Shown here: one piece after another, positions 37,601 through 59,160 of the stretch | How positions within the stretch are numbered: the stretch's first letter is position 1 | Layout: each line of letters opens with the position of its first letter | DNA from: Chromera velia | Lineage: Eukaryota > Sar > Chromeraceae | Length of the DNA: 64,000 bases | Assembly (NCBI GenBank): GCA_018398765.1 | Contig: JAHBMJ010000995.1 | Span: 1 to 64,000 of the forward strand | Direction of reading: 5' to 3' | Position numbers and translations under genes: made by a program | The notes under the pieces: generated by a model | Databases searched by the model: none | What the model was told of the DNA's origin: nothing | What the model saw: the letters and a program-made list of their open reading frames with translations, nothing else

Positions 37601-38870
37601 GGGAAAAAGGGGGAGGAATGGGTAAAAGAGGCAATCCATTATGTTCAACCTCAGCTGCCATCAGGCCTGCCTCCCAGAGACCTGGCCAACATGCCTCCGC
37701 GAGCTGCTGCACGGAAGTCGCCATCTCTGTAACCTCCTCATCCCTTACTGGTGAGACTTTGCACGGCTTTTTGAAAAGAGGAGCAGGGATCAATGAGGGA
37801 GGCGGGGAGGGGAAGCGACTCCACATTAACCAGAGTGAGGCCATATGAAACTGAGCAGTGTTCTGGGGTAGCATCAGCAAACATTTCAATTCCAAAAGAA
37901 CTCCAAGAAGACAAAAGTGCAGGGTCAATTAAAATGAAGTCAATTACAGAACACGGCCTACCTTCTCTGGAAAATGTATATCCCCTCGAACAGTCAATAT
38001 CAATTTTTTTTTCTTGATCCTTCAATTTTATGCCGCTGAGCGGCACCAAAACTTAGTTTGAGACCTCGCACAACCGCAGCAAAGCGCGTCATCGACCTTC
38101 AGCGTCTACTTGTGCTCCACATTCCGACTCCCTAAATATCCCCTGAACCATCCTATTTCCTTCTTCTACTCCCTCCCTTCCCATGTTCTCTCTATGCTCT
38201 GTCTCTTCTGAGGCTATCTCTCTCTCCCACGTGACCCCCTTTGGGAATTCTGCTCCGATATGTTAATTGAAATCCCCCAGGACCAGTCGCCTGGCCGATA
38301 GAGGGACATCACACACCGCATCCAACAGAAATTCCCTTTCCTGTTCCTTTGAGATCCCGTTCCTCAAACTCCTAACAGCGCTTCTCTGCAGAACGTATAC
38401 GCCAAAAATAAAAAGAGAACCCCCACCCCCCCTAGCCACCCCCCACCTTCCATGTCTTCTCCCCTTCTTGTATATACCCTTATACCCGCTTGTACCTACA
38501 GTCTGACAATGTTTGGCCCACACAGTTCCCGTTGAGGTTTCAGGTGGGCTTACAGACTTTTTCTGATAAGAATGCAGAACCTACCTGTATTTTGTTCCTT
38601 ATTCTGTACCTTTCCGTGCACCCCCAGCTTCCTTCTATGCCACTCCCTATGTGAATAATTCCAGCCACCTTCGCAGAGGGAAACTACGTCTCTGTAAGCA
38701 CAACGATGTCTACCCCCTGCAGCCATCTATCAAGAGACCCATTGGAAATTTTGGATTTCAAGCTGCCTACATTCAACGTCGCGACGACCAGTTGTCTCTC
38801 TGTTTGTCCGATTACTTTAAAAGGTACAGGCGGGGAGGAAAGGGAAAGAAGGGGTGTTTCGAACACCCAA
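34605..38870 (-). mobile_element. Broken LINE (non-LTR retrotransposon) ORF2: APE endonuclease, reverse transcriptase, C-terminal CCHC
   Basis: Reading leftwards. The endonuclease starts near 38800 (A-T-L-N-V-G-S-L, then V-V-L-T-E-T) and continues at about 38270 (V-L-G-D-F-N) and about 37940-37860 (I-D-F-I-L-I-D, then P-E-H where S-D-H is usual). Reverse transcriptase follows at about 36800-36240 (R-P-I-H-I-A-S-L-L-V-K-L-F; Q-I-G-F-R; F-V-D-F-S-K-T-F-D-K-V; G-V-K-Q-G-D) and 36194-35946 (Y-A-D-D-L-V-I-F; L-T-V-N-L-K-K-T-K). A C-terminal CCHC-like finger (C-K-A-C...H-H-L-T-T-C) lies at about 35050-34970. The reading frame is broken by stops and frameshifts between these blocks, for example between the two RT blocks and within the endonuclease. 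The 3' end is probably the TCATCA-rich tail at 34605-34626. Confidence 0.88.
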
Positions 38871-40370
38871 AGAGGAATTGAAGAGGTTATGGATAGACGG
38901 GAGTCTCAGAGAGAAAAACAAGAATAATCAGGAAGAAAAGAAGAAGAAGGAGAAGAAGAAGAGGGTGAAAAAGGTGAAGAAGGATAAGGAGAGGGAGAGT
39001 CGGAAGTGCACTTTGAGGTAGCGATGTGAAACAAGGAATCAGAGGAAGAAGCCGAAGGGGGGGGTATCTCTAGAGAGGTGGGGGATACCGCTTGGCCTGC
39101 TCGTTTCTTTTCCCAAAAATTCTCTATCAATTCTCTAGATACCTCCCCTACAGGAACCCAACGAGGCCTACCCTACCCTTTTTTTCTGACTCTGTACTGT
39201 CTGTCTGGCCCCCTATCCCATGTGCCTTCCACCTTCCTTATTTTTCTATTCTCTGCCTCTGGTGCTTCCCTACTCTCTCCTCTCCTTCTATTCTAAAATT
39301 TGGTGATGAGCTTTTTAGGGACCGAGCCCCTCAGAACCTAGACTGTCCCCTCTTTGTCTTTCTTCCTTACCTCATACTCCTTTTATCTTTTCCTTCCCCT
39401 AACCGATGCAATGCTCTCTATTATCCCATTCACTTCCCCCCCCCCACTGCCACAAGTCCCACAAAAGAAAAGTCCGCAGCCCCTCTTTCCCAAAATCTCC
39501 CCACACTTCATACAGCGGCATCTCTGCTTCTTCTTTCTCCTCTTTCTTTTGTTTCTTTTTTGACATTCCATCAGGGGCGCAAGGTGCCTCCCTTTTTCGA
39601 TGCAAAGCAACAAGGCGGGGGGGTGGGGGGCTTGCTCTTCTACCAACGGACAAAAAGAAATAGTAGAAGGGAAAGGAGAAGAAGAAAGAGAGAAAAAAGA
39701 GGAAGGATCCCCCCGGTGGACTGGTCTCTCCCCGCCCTCCCCTCTCTGTCTTTCTCACCCTTATTCTTGCCCATACCAGGTCCGGAAGAAGGGGAAGAGA
39801 AGAAAAAAACAGGAGAGGAAGGAGAAGGAGGAGGAGGTGGGGGACGGTAGGGGAGAAAACGAAGATGAAGTGAAGTACTTCTGTCGATCGGAAGATTTGA
39901 AAGGGGGAGGGGAGGGTCTGGCCGGCCTTGTGATAGGCGTTTGGCCCCCCTCCCCTCTGGCCGTATCACAGGCGCCGCAAACATTGTTAGTCTGCATTTG
40001 GGAGGGAGAAGAGGATAATGAATATATGAAGTTATAAATCGGTATCTGTAAATCATTCAAAGCAAGATAGGAACGAACAGGAGGAGGAGAAGAAGAAGAA
40101 GAGAAAGAGGAAAAAAGAGAAGAAAAAGAAGGAGAAAAAGAGGAAAAAGAAGAAGAAGAAAAGGAAAAAGAGGACGAAAGATCCCCCTAGTGGACTGGTC
40201 TCTCCCCCCCCTCCCTTCCTTGTCCATTCTCACCCTTGTTCTTGCCCACACCAGGACCAGGGGAAGCGGAAAAGAAGAAAAAAGCAGCAGAGGCAGGAGA
40301 AGGAAGGGGAAGTGGGGGAGAAGACGAAGATAAAATGAAGTGCTATAGATCAGAAGATTCGATGCTTATC
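38871..40370 (-). mobile_element. LINE 5' region: zinc-ribbon remnant and two tandem 5' units
   Basis: A C-x-C-x2-C...C-x2-C cluster at about 39515-39455 (R-C-M-K-C-G, then F-F-C-G-T-C-G) could be the nucleic-acid-binding part of ORF1. Further upstream, 39697-39900 and 40168-40366 are clearly related copies about 470 bp apart. Both carry GTGGACTGGTCTCTCC, a CTTGCCCA(T/C)ACCAGG block, a GGAGAAG-rich block and GAAGATGAAGTGAAGT-like ends. Tandem 5' units recall the promoter monomers of some L1 elements. Confidence 0.6.
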
Positions 40371-42001
40371 CCCTTCCTTCTGTTATTTATTCTTCTCTGT
40401 CCCCTGTCTTTCTGGCCGTGGCTCTCTCTTGCACTCTCCTGCCTACAAAAAAAAGGGGATATAAAATGCAGTCATCATCAAATGCAAAAGGAGCAAAGTA
40501 TGAAAGAAAGCGCTCTTTCTTTTTAAACTGAGGAGAAAGAGAGGACAAAGGGTTCCTTTCATTCCTTAACTTCTCACCCCCCTTCTTTACCAGGGTGAAG
40601 GGTTGCTCATGCACAGTGACCTGCATAAGAGCCTCCACCTTATCACAAGAAAGGAATCCGTCCTTTAAAGCAGGGGGATCAGAACAAGGGGGCAGGGTTA
40701 CCAAAAAACATCATACTACGCCGTATTATAGCGTTTCATACTGTTGAGTCATTAGACCCGATATTGCTCTCGTGGCTGTCAGAAGAAGGACTGGAGGCGA
40801 TACCATCGGAGCGTCTGCCCCACCCTCTGGGCCGCTGTGGCTCAGACTGGCTGACTGACTGACTGACTGAGGACTGACTGATCGATTGATTGACTGATTG
40901 ATTGATTGATTGATTGAAGAACTAAAGGGCCTTCCATGACCATCGCATACGCTCTCTGGCTGTTTCTGCATGAAGCTATGTAAAGAATTTTGTAAATGTT
41001 CTTTTCTGTAAATTATTATCCTAAACTTTATAGATTTTCCTAGGATGGCTTTGGGGGGCCATTATACCGTAATCGTATACTATGTTTCAGCTAGAATTTC
41101 AAAAAACACTATACTGTACTTTGGCAACCCTGCAAGGGGGAGAGAGGAGAAGTCTACCAATGTCTATCTGTATGTCTGTCTATCTGATGCCTGCCTTTAC
41201 CCCTTTCTGCCTGTCTAACCTTTCCTTTCGTTTTTTTAATCCTTCAGTCAAGGAGGCTTTCTTAGCGATATTATAATAAGAAAGGAAGGAGGGGGGGAGA
41301 AGAATTAGTAGAACGGAAAGAAGAAGTAGAAGGCAGCGGGGGAGGGGAATATAGAAGAATAAAAAAGAAATTTAAGCACTGACCTCTTTCGATTCCCCCC
41401 CCCTCCCCCCTTTCCCGACCCCTTACCATTGTGATGTCCTACTTGGGCGCGCCAGAAGCCGCGGGAGGCGGCGGGCCTTACAGCTATTTAGACCAGCTGC
41501 GGGCGCCTAGGACTGCCCACGGGCAAAGCAATGGGCCAAGGCCATGTGAAGTAGGCCACGCAGGACCCAGCATCCCGAAACAAATCGATATGCCCAGGTA
41601 TACTGCGAGGAAACAACATAGCAGGCCCAATTTATATGGTTCCACTGATCTTTGTGGTGATGATTAAATACATGCACGTCTCTAACCGGATCCATGCTTG
41701 GGAGACGCGGCATCTCTTTCTACATGCCGTCCTATCCAAAATCAGAAAGAAAACAGAGGAGATTCTAATTGTTATGGTCGAAAGCCAGGACAAAAAAGGA
41801 GACGGGGCAGTCTCTGACGTCTCTTGCATTAGCCATGCATGATTAAATTGAGTGGAAGCTAGCCAATAGATCGAGATTGGATTAAGTCGAGTCGTGTGGA
41901 GCTCTAGGTATGGCTTGGAGAATTTGAACCTTAAGCCTGTCTTTAAGTGAACTTTCTGGCCAGTCTTTTAGCTTCTGTCCTCAGACCAGCCTAGCTTTGA
42001 G
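40371..42001. other. Region without a supported gene, (GACT)n/(GATT)n tract
   Basis: Minus-strand frames at about 40704-40387 look weakly coding but match nothing I know; they may be older LINE ORF1 sequence. A tract of GACT and GATT repeats lies at 40851-40918. 41040-41400 and 41440-41860 show no gene. Confidence 0.4.
40851..40918. repeat. (GACT)n/(GATT)n microsatellite
   Basis: Tetranucleotide repeat of GACT passing into GATT. Confidence 0.9.
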
Positions 42002-43163
42002 CTATCTCTGTGCGGCGTCTAGTAGGACAGAACACCATCTATCTCCCTGGCTTGAGACAGCGGACGAGGAGGAAGAAGAGGCAGCAGGTCCGTCCCCTGG
42101 CCAGACCTCCCCCTGCTCCTCGAGAAAGTTATCTCTTTCTCTCCTTCTTTCTTCCTCCCACTTCTTCTGCTCTTCCAGAGTCCTTTTGATGCCGGCAGGG
42201 ACCATCCCCCCCTCCTTGACACTGTACTAGATACTGTAGACATACTCCCCCTTAACGACCGCTCCTTCTTCCTTCTCTTCCTCCATCTCCCCTGCTGTCA
42301 AGTGCCTCTTATTGGGGGGGGTGTCCCATCCAAAGCCTCTTCCTTTCCTCTGCCTCCTGCCTCCAAGAGATGAAGAGGGGAGGAGGGAGAAAGCCTGCAA
42401 GGGGGGAGGAGAGAGAGACCCCGGAAGGGCCACAGGCCCCTCGTCGAGGATCTACAAGGTCGAGGATTGATCCCCCAAAATTGGAGTCAGAATCGCTGAC
42501 GAGGTCCTCGAGTCCTTGCGTCTGTTGTGGAGGGGCTGTAGGGGTCACAGAACGATGAGACGAAGCCAGGGAGAAGGAACGAACATGAGAAGCAGCGCCC
42601 CCCCCCTTCTTCCCTTTCTCACCCCTGCTCTTCCTACCCCCTCCCCCCCGTACCCCCCCCGACGTACACCTTTAACGTCCCAGCTCCATCATCATCGGAG
42701 GCTCTCTGCGGCAGTGGCCTCTGTTTGATCACAGTGCCCGACACCGCCTCCCCCTAGGCCTCCCCCCTCAGAGAGATGGGGGGAAAAAAGACTGCTGCTG
42801 CTGCTGCTCTGTGGGGCCCGGCGTGTTAATCTGCATGTCCGACCCCAGAGTTACTATGGAAAACTTTTGTACCTTTGTGTCAGGGGTGGCTTTCTCTGGT
42901 CTGGCCAGCCCTTTTATTTCTGTTCCCCCTTCCACGTCCTCGCTCCCCCTCAGCTGCCTTCCACGCTTCTCAGCGGGGGCTCGGTCTTCTGGGGCTGTCC
43001 CTACCGGGACCTGGACTCTCGAGTTGTGTTGCTGCGTCTCGGCTTCAGCCTCTCTTCTCTCTATATCCCTGTCCCTCTCCCTTTTTCTATTCATCTTCTT
43101 CCTGGAGCCCTCCACTTTAGTGATCTTCACGTCTTCCAGGCCGATTCCGTCCCCTCGTTCCAC
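42002..43163 (-). pseudogene. Unrecognised coding-like remnant, charged and Glu/Arg-rich
   Basis: Three open stretches on the minus strand (43163-42768, 42548-42309, 42205-42002) have coding-like composition: a K/R/E-rich helix (K-K-M-N-R-K-R-E-R-D-R-D), a Q-Q-Q-Q-Q run, and a charged helix (L-E-E-Q-K-K-W-E-E-E-R-R-R). They lie in line with the UBA-like piece upstream and the LINE downstream, so they may be a host gene fragment or an ORF1 relic. No product is assigned. Confidence 0.3.
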
Positions 43164-43600
43164 TTCCTTCCCATCCCCCCCTGTGGTCCCCCCTCCACCG
43201 GCTGGAGTGCCGAAGAGGAGGAAGAAGAAGAAGGGGTGAGGCTAGCGATGGTGTTCACAATATCTCCCCCTTCGTTCCTTAGTGCCTGCCTCGCCGCCTC
43301 GCTGCTAGCCTCGCTGTCTGCCCTTGTCTGATGCATAACGAGCCTGAGGCGTATGTTTTCTTCTATCCGTCTCTCCGCTCTCTCTGCTTTCTCTCTCTAT
43401 ACCTCTCGGCGTTCACATCCCCCATCACTATATCCACCTCCATCCCTCTTCCCTTCCCCCCCCTTGTCTTCTTCTTCTTTTTCTTCTTTTTCTTTTTCCT
43501 CCCTTCTGGAGCCGGAGTGGAGGACCAAAGGATGGCAGGATCTTTGAGTTTACCTCCCACCTCTTCCCCCCTTTTCCCTCTCTCCCTCCTTCTCCCCCCT
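43130..43600 (-). pseudogene. UBA-like segment of the HYPK/NAC-alpha type, apparently frameshifted
   Basis: At about 43390-43230 the minus strand encodes L-V-M-H-Q-T...A-A-R-Q-A-L-R-N-E-G-G-D-I-V-N-T-I-A-S-L-T. This fits the UBA fold at the C-terminus of NAC-alpha and of HYPK, the NatA-associated chaperone. An acidic-then-basic helix typical of HYPK lies just upstream but in another frame, with the switch in a GA-rich stretch near 43400. A run of ten or more lysines precedes it. After the UBA the frame ends within about 45 codons in a Ser- and Gly-rich stretch. A decayed host gene copy is most likely; a gene with an unseen intron is possible. Confidence 0.4.
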
Positions 43601-43699
43601 AGGGCCGAATTTATATATCGGGTGGCTCCCCCCCGGTGTTTTGGGTAAGTCCCGCCCCCTCTTATGCATTTGACCTCATTTCGTCCCCACCCATGCACG

Positions 43700-45673
43700 G
43701 GTGGAGGGGGATGGATGACAAAGGGAGAATGGAATGACTTTCCGCCTCTAGACTAAAGTCCAGTGCTCTTTAGAGTGGAATGAGTCTCCCCAACGTGCTC
43801 TTTAGTTTAGTTAAGATTGGTCTAGACTCTAGAGTTTAGTTTAGTTTAGTTAAATTTGGTTTAGTGTACGTGTTAAACTGAAAAAACTTTGATCACGTCG
43901 ATCACGATGCTTGGCAGCGAAAGTACAAACATATACTGGTCACATTATAATATCAAGTATAGTAATGTCCAATATTTGTTTAGTTACTAGGTTTAGTTAA
44001 TTTAGTTAGTTGGTTAATGAGTTAGTTCTCTATAGGGTCATAAATTATAAACTAACTGACTAACTACTAGACTAACCTAGAGACTAACTATAAAGACTAG
44101 CTGCGCCTATAGCGCGGACTCGGACCGGTGTTTTAATCAATATGTATATGCACTTAATTCATTTTGCCAGGCTTGCGTTAATTTATGACGAGATTTATGG
44201 GTAGCTTTATAGCAGAAGTGATGATAAACTATGTTAACGTTTTCCTTCATTTTCTTTTTTTTTTGTGCTATTTTGCGGCGTGCAGCTGGTTGTTCCATTC
44301 ATCCTACCAGTAATCCAATTGATATCATTCAGTTTATACTTCTTTACAATTTTGCAAGCATTTTTGCATTTTTTGCAGAGTTTTCGGCTGCTTAAAGCCT
44401 GCTTTCTACTGCTCTGCACAGGAAGAGAAAGGGCAAAGCTTCAATCAGGGCAGCAGATTGACAAGTGATCGACACGCATAGGAGAAGATACACAAAACGA
44501 ATACACGCGGTATTCTGGTCTTCCATTCATTTTCAAGATGGAAAAACAGAAAACGCGTGCCGTGACATGCATGATTATGAGATCATACTCCTCCAACACA
44601 GCTGGGCGACGAACACAGCGGGGAATGGAGATCGATCATCGCGATTGAACTGCATGTGCATGGGTGCAGAGATCTGACAGCCAGGAGACAAAAGAAAATC
44701 TACGAAGAGAAGAAGAGACCAGCACGATGATGGTGTGCCTGGACCCGTCTGTTGATGGTCAGGTTCACCAATCTCATGTTCAACAGTGCACGGTCGATAC
44801 AGATCCCTTGCATTCACCCACCCACCCACCCACCCACCCGAAAGATCATACGATGCACACCTTCTCTCTCACTCGGAGCTCCACCCACCTACCCATGCAC
44901 GCAGCCCGAATGAATGCACGGTGGAGTTGCCCCCTCACCCCCGCAATATAGAAGATGTCCTGATCAAACCTCGATCAAGGTGCAGAAAGAGGACGCCTTT
45001 GGAACAGATCATATAAACAGAGTGCGTGGGGAAGAAACGAAAGAATGTCAATAAGACGATTAAGAGAAAGAAGATTATGTTTATTCCGTTCTGTCATGCA
45101 ATCTGACCAAACCTTCACTGACTTCATGCGTTTCATGTGAGTCGCTGCATGCGTTTCCGGTCTGCAAAGAAGAAATTCCAGCCGGACCTTTGCCAGCAGA
45201 ACCCTTCTTTTGTCTCCTTCATTCCTGGTTTTCTTCTTCTTCTTCCCTTTATCCTTCTGTCAGTCTCTTGCCTTCCCTCGTACCTCTGTCTGCGTGTATG
45301 CCCCTCCGGCAATATGTTCTCCATCCATGGATATATCCGTCTGTCTGTTTGTGTGACGAGCGAGAGAGAATGAATTCACTGTCCGTCTCCGTCCGAGCTA
45401 AAGCTCCTCTCTCTGTTCTCCCCCCCCCGAGTTTCTGAATTCCATTCCTTCATTCACCCACCGATCCTCCCCACATTGAATACATGCATTGTCCCATGCA
45501 ATCATCCATCTGATTCACCGCACGTCGACCTCTTATGTTGACAATCATGCTCACTCTATCAGCACGCCGAGCTCCCTCCCGCAAGGAAGGACCGAATGAT
45601 CTATCGAATCAGTCGGTCTGCATGCGTCTTTGGACACCCAGTCCTCCCACCATCCGCATGACATTGTTCCCCC
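43700..45673. other. Intergenic region with TTTAGTT-rich block
   Basis: 43790-44105 is dense in TTTAGTT and its complement AACTAA, so it can fold on itself. A CACC repeat lies at 44817-44841. No coding sequence is supported. The region ends at the assembly gap. Confidence 0.5.
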
Positions 45674-45727
45674 NNNNNNNNNNNNNNNNNNNNNNNNNNN
45701 NNNNNNNNNNNNNNNNNNNNNNNNNNN
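45674..45727. other. Assembly gap (54 N)
   Basis: Unresolved bases flanked on both sides by C runs, about 120 bp beyond the myosin stop codon. Confidence 0.99.
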
Positions 45728-45846
45728 CCCCCCGGCATCAATGCACCCACGCTTGCCTCAAGCACCATTTGAATTTCCATAAAGCTCTTTTCCACCCTGC
45801 AAGTCTCTCGATCGATCGATTGACGCACGCACGGAGCTCGAGGCCC

Positions 45847-55688
<9,842 letters not shown>

Positions 55689-56600
55689 GTTTCCAGTTGT
55701 TTTGCGTTGTGTCTCCTCCAAAGAAGCTGCTATTGAGGTTGAGAGCGAAAATCGAAAAGAGGCAGTTCCCGCCAGGAGACTTGGATCCAGCCTGTCGCCT
55801 TTCTCCACTCTTCGACTGCCTTCACCCGTCTACCCAAGAAGGAATCCACCTCTTGAAGTATCCACGAGTCGAAAGGCACCCACTGGGCACCCGCCGGCCG
55901 ACAGACGGAGTGGGAAAGGAAGGGCCAAAGCACTTGAGCCTTACTTTCGACGAGCAACAAAAGTCGAGCACACCTTCAGGCTGAAAACTTTCACAAAGTC
56001 AATCAACGCTCAGTCTGTTCGGCTTGTCGCAGCTCCGATCATGAACAAACTCGTTGATGTACCTCTCCACAGAGATCGTGTCCGACTGAACGAGGTCAGG
56101 GCTGAGCACAAGCTTACTTCGGTTGTGGAGAGCTAGAGATCGAAACATATTTTAATATATATCGAACCAAGACGCCAACACATGCCAACACGGGCGATGT
56201 CCATGCAACTCTCGAGATCGCCCCTGACAGCCTATATGTAGCGTCCCCCAACTTCGTGGTGGTGGCAAAGGGGGCGCGCCGCAGAGGACCCCCCCCCCGT
56301 CCCACAATGTGGCGGTGGTGGCGGGCCATCTCCTGAGAGACGTCTCCCAAGGTAAGGTGGTCTGCATACACGCTCATTCTATGACTGTTTTTGCACTGCA
56401 CGTGAAGACCGGGGACGCTGCAAGTGTCTTGTCGACTATTGTCGACTCGCCTGTCAATCAAAGACGAGTGAAAAGTATGTAGGTCTTGGACCAGAGCTGT
56501 ATCTTTTTCTCAATTCCGTTCTTGCTGCTCTACGACGGACTCGATCGTTTCGTTTTTTCTCCTTCAGTTTTACCGTCTCCAGTTTTCTCTTTCTGGTCTG
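55689..56600. other. Divergent intergenic region between myosin and zinc-finger genes
   Basis: Promoters of both genes should lie here. There is no TGCATGCA cluster. A plus-strand open stretch at 55669-56136 overlaps the myosin start in antisense and has no recognisable product. The 19-bp word CTCGAGATCGCCCCTGACA at 56211-56229 recurs inverted near 61255-61275. Confidence 0.5.
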
Positions 56601-59160
56601 ATGGAAAGTCAGGGCTCCCAGAACGGGGAGAACTATTTGGGGTTCCCCCTCGGCTTTAAGAAAGAGTTTGTGGACAAGTGGCACAGCTCAGTGTCGTATC
56701 ATGGAATCAATGAGCAAGGAAAACATGTTCTGAGGTGCGACCTCTGTTCAGCCGAGTACAAGAAAGAGATCCTCTACACTTTAAAGTCTGGATTCAGCAC
56801 CGCAGGCTTTGAGGAAGACCATGATGGGAAGAAGCACGCACATGCGGTGAAGAGTCAGCAGTTGAAGAAGAATCCAAAAGGGGGGATCAAGAAGTTCACA
56901 CAAGCCCAGACCAGTCCGAACAAAAAAGCGAAAACCGGGCAGTCTGCCAGTGCTTCCTCCCAAGCCACACCTTCTGTCTCTGAGCAGACTCGTGTGCAGG
57001 GAGTCTCTTCAAGATCCGGAGCAGCAGCAGCAGCAGCAACCGGTCCTGAATCAGGTCCTCTTGCCCCCCAGAGTCCCCCGACCACACAAGCCACAGCCGT
57101 CTCTTCTGCAGCTGTGTCTCTGTCTTCCGCTGTTTCTCACCATCCCTCAACGCCACTCCCCTGTCATGGGGTATGCCTTGTACGGGGCATGGGGGCTGCA
57201 CGATTCAAGACTTTGAAGGCACAAGAGCAGTACACTGACATTCTTCAGATCTACCACAAGCAAGAAGGTGCCCAGTTCAAGATTGTATGGGGGGGAGAGA
57301 TAGCTTGGGCTCGGAAGCAGATTCATGCACAGTCTTGTACAACACTTTCCACTGACAAGGAGGGTCATCATACATTCACTAAAGTGAGAGAATACCTCCC
57401 TTCTGGGATGGTCTGGTGGCAGTGCAGCGACTGCTCCATTCTGGAGGGGATGGGAGCAGAGAGTCCTGTGCAAAAACAGTACACGGGGTTGATGTGCTTC
57501 ATGAACATTGAGAACGCATTTGAATTCAAAGTGCAGAGACCCCTTGCGGGGGTGATGGTGGAGTTCTCAGAAGAAGAGGAGGCCCAGATTTGGTCGTTCA
57601 AGTCCTTCAAGCAGTCAGACTACGATAGGTACAACCGTGAGGCCTGCGAGAAGCTCCGAGACCGTATTGAGGCATATGAGGAATATCGTAAGATCTTTTC
57701 GGAGAACAAAAAGTTGAAAGCCGAGATTGGGGAGATCAGCGCTGACTCCTTCCTGGCCAAGTTTTTGCACCTCTATAGGGAGAAAAAGTTTTCAGATCCT
57801 TTTTTGCAGATGGCACGCTGTTTGACAGAGAGGCTCTCTGGCAATAAGCGAGCCCCGCTCGGGGAAGAGTGGCAAGCAGTTGTCATTGCTGTGTCTGCTC
57901 ATTCTGCTGCCTGCAGGAAGCTTCTTCAGAAGCATCTTGTCGCCCACACGGAGCGGCATGAGTACCGACTCCATCAGAAGTGGGGGGGCAAAGAGAAAGT
58001 GCCCATTCCCCCTGCGACTCTCGGAGAAGAGCCTATCCTCGCTACACTGGTCACCACCCTAGACAATATTGCAGCCCATCATGGACTGATAAAAGAGCAG
58101 CCAGGAGAGTGTGGCATTCTCAGCGACTCCACCACTCTTTTGAAGAGTGTGATGAAGGTCCCCTACGATGATTATATCGTGGGGGGCACCTACGGGTACC
58201 ACCGCGTCCCCACGGAGCAGGGCAAGTCGATTCAGGAGACTGCAAAGGATAAGAGTGTCTTGAAGCACTTGGCTGACAGTGTGTGTGCGACTGTTCTTGT
58301 TGTCCATGGGGAGGTGATGGTTCGAGAGGTCCTTAACCTCCTCCCCCACACTAAGCCCTCCGTTAAAGAGCCGAACGACTATCTCGCTCTCCATACAAAA
58401 GCGGTGACGCGTCATCCTTGCTTCGCCCTCCTCCATGTCACCGTTGATGGTGACTCTTTTCTCCTGCCGATCGTCACCAGGAATTTGTCGCAGTTCCTGC
58501 ATGGTGAAATCACGGTGATTTGGTTCAACGACTGTCCACACAGCGTGAAGGTTGGTCAGGGAATGTTGAGAGAAAGTTAATTTTCTTCAGTCTTCTCATC
58601 TGTCTGTCTGTCTGTCTGTTTCTAGCTTTGTCTGTCTGTCTGTGTCTGTTTTTGTATCTGTCTGTCTATCTATCTGTCTGTTTATCTCTTTAAAACTTTT
58701 GAATTAAACAGTTCGTCCTCATCTATTGTCTGATTGTTTGCAGGGGCTTCACAGAAACTTTGTCGGGGGTACAAGCACTCTCTCATTCGGTGAGGGTTGG
58801 CCTCTCGATCTGGGGCTCCTCTGGGAGACGGGAATCAACGAGCGGTGTTTCAATTTGAAGGATATGACGGCGGATTTCACCCCCTTTGTGTTTGCAATGC
58901 CAACATCCGTAGAGAAAGTGGCGCGTGTTGATGTGCCCGCTCGTTTGGTTTTACCTGTTTTGTTGTTCCAGCTGGCCCTGCGTTCTGTGCAGATGGTCGT
59001 TTTGTCGTCTTCAACCCTCGATCCCACGAAGCAGGAAACGCTAACGGAGAATATCACAGGCCTGTGGACGAGCTTCCTCCTCATGGATTCCATCAGAGGA
59101 TGGGCTGCCATGCACCCTCAAGTCACCTGCACGGAGAAGGAAGAAAATATGCAGACATGA
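56601..59160 (+). CDS. Zinc-finger protein of unknown function, two exons
   Basis: Exons 56601-58550 and 58744-59160 join in phase 0 (AAG/GTTGGT donor, TTTGCAG acceptor) and encode about 788 residues. Near the N-terminus a finger C-D-L-C...H-D-G-K-K-H-A-H (about residues 45-82) has the spacing of TTF/BED-like fingers often seen in hAT transposases and proteins derived from them. A Ser/Ala/Gln/Pro-rich linker follows (about 56900-57160). A long globular region then starts around F-K-I-V-W-G-G-E with C-S-D-C and runs to the end. I do not recognise that region and see no clear catalytic triad. A domesticated transposase is one possibility; a lineage-specific family is another. The intron contains TGTC repeats. 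The last 16 or so residues are encoded by the first unit of the satellite array at 59111. Confidence 0.7.
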
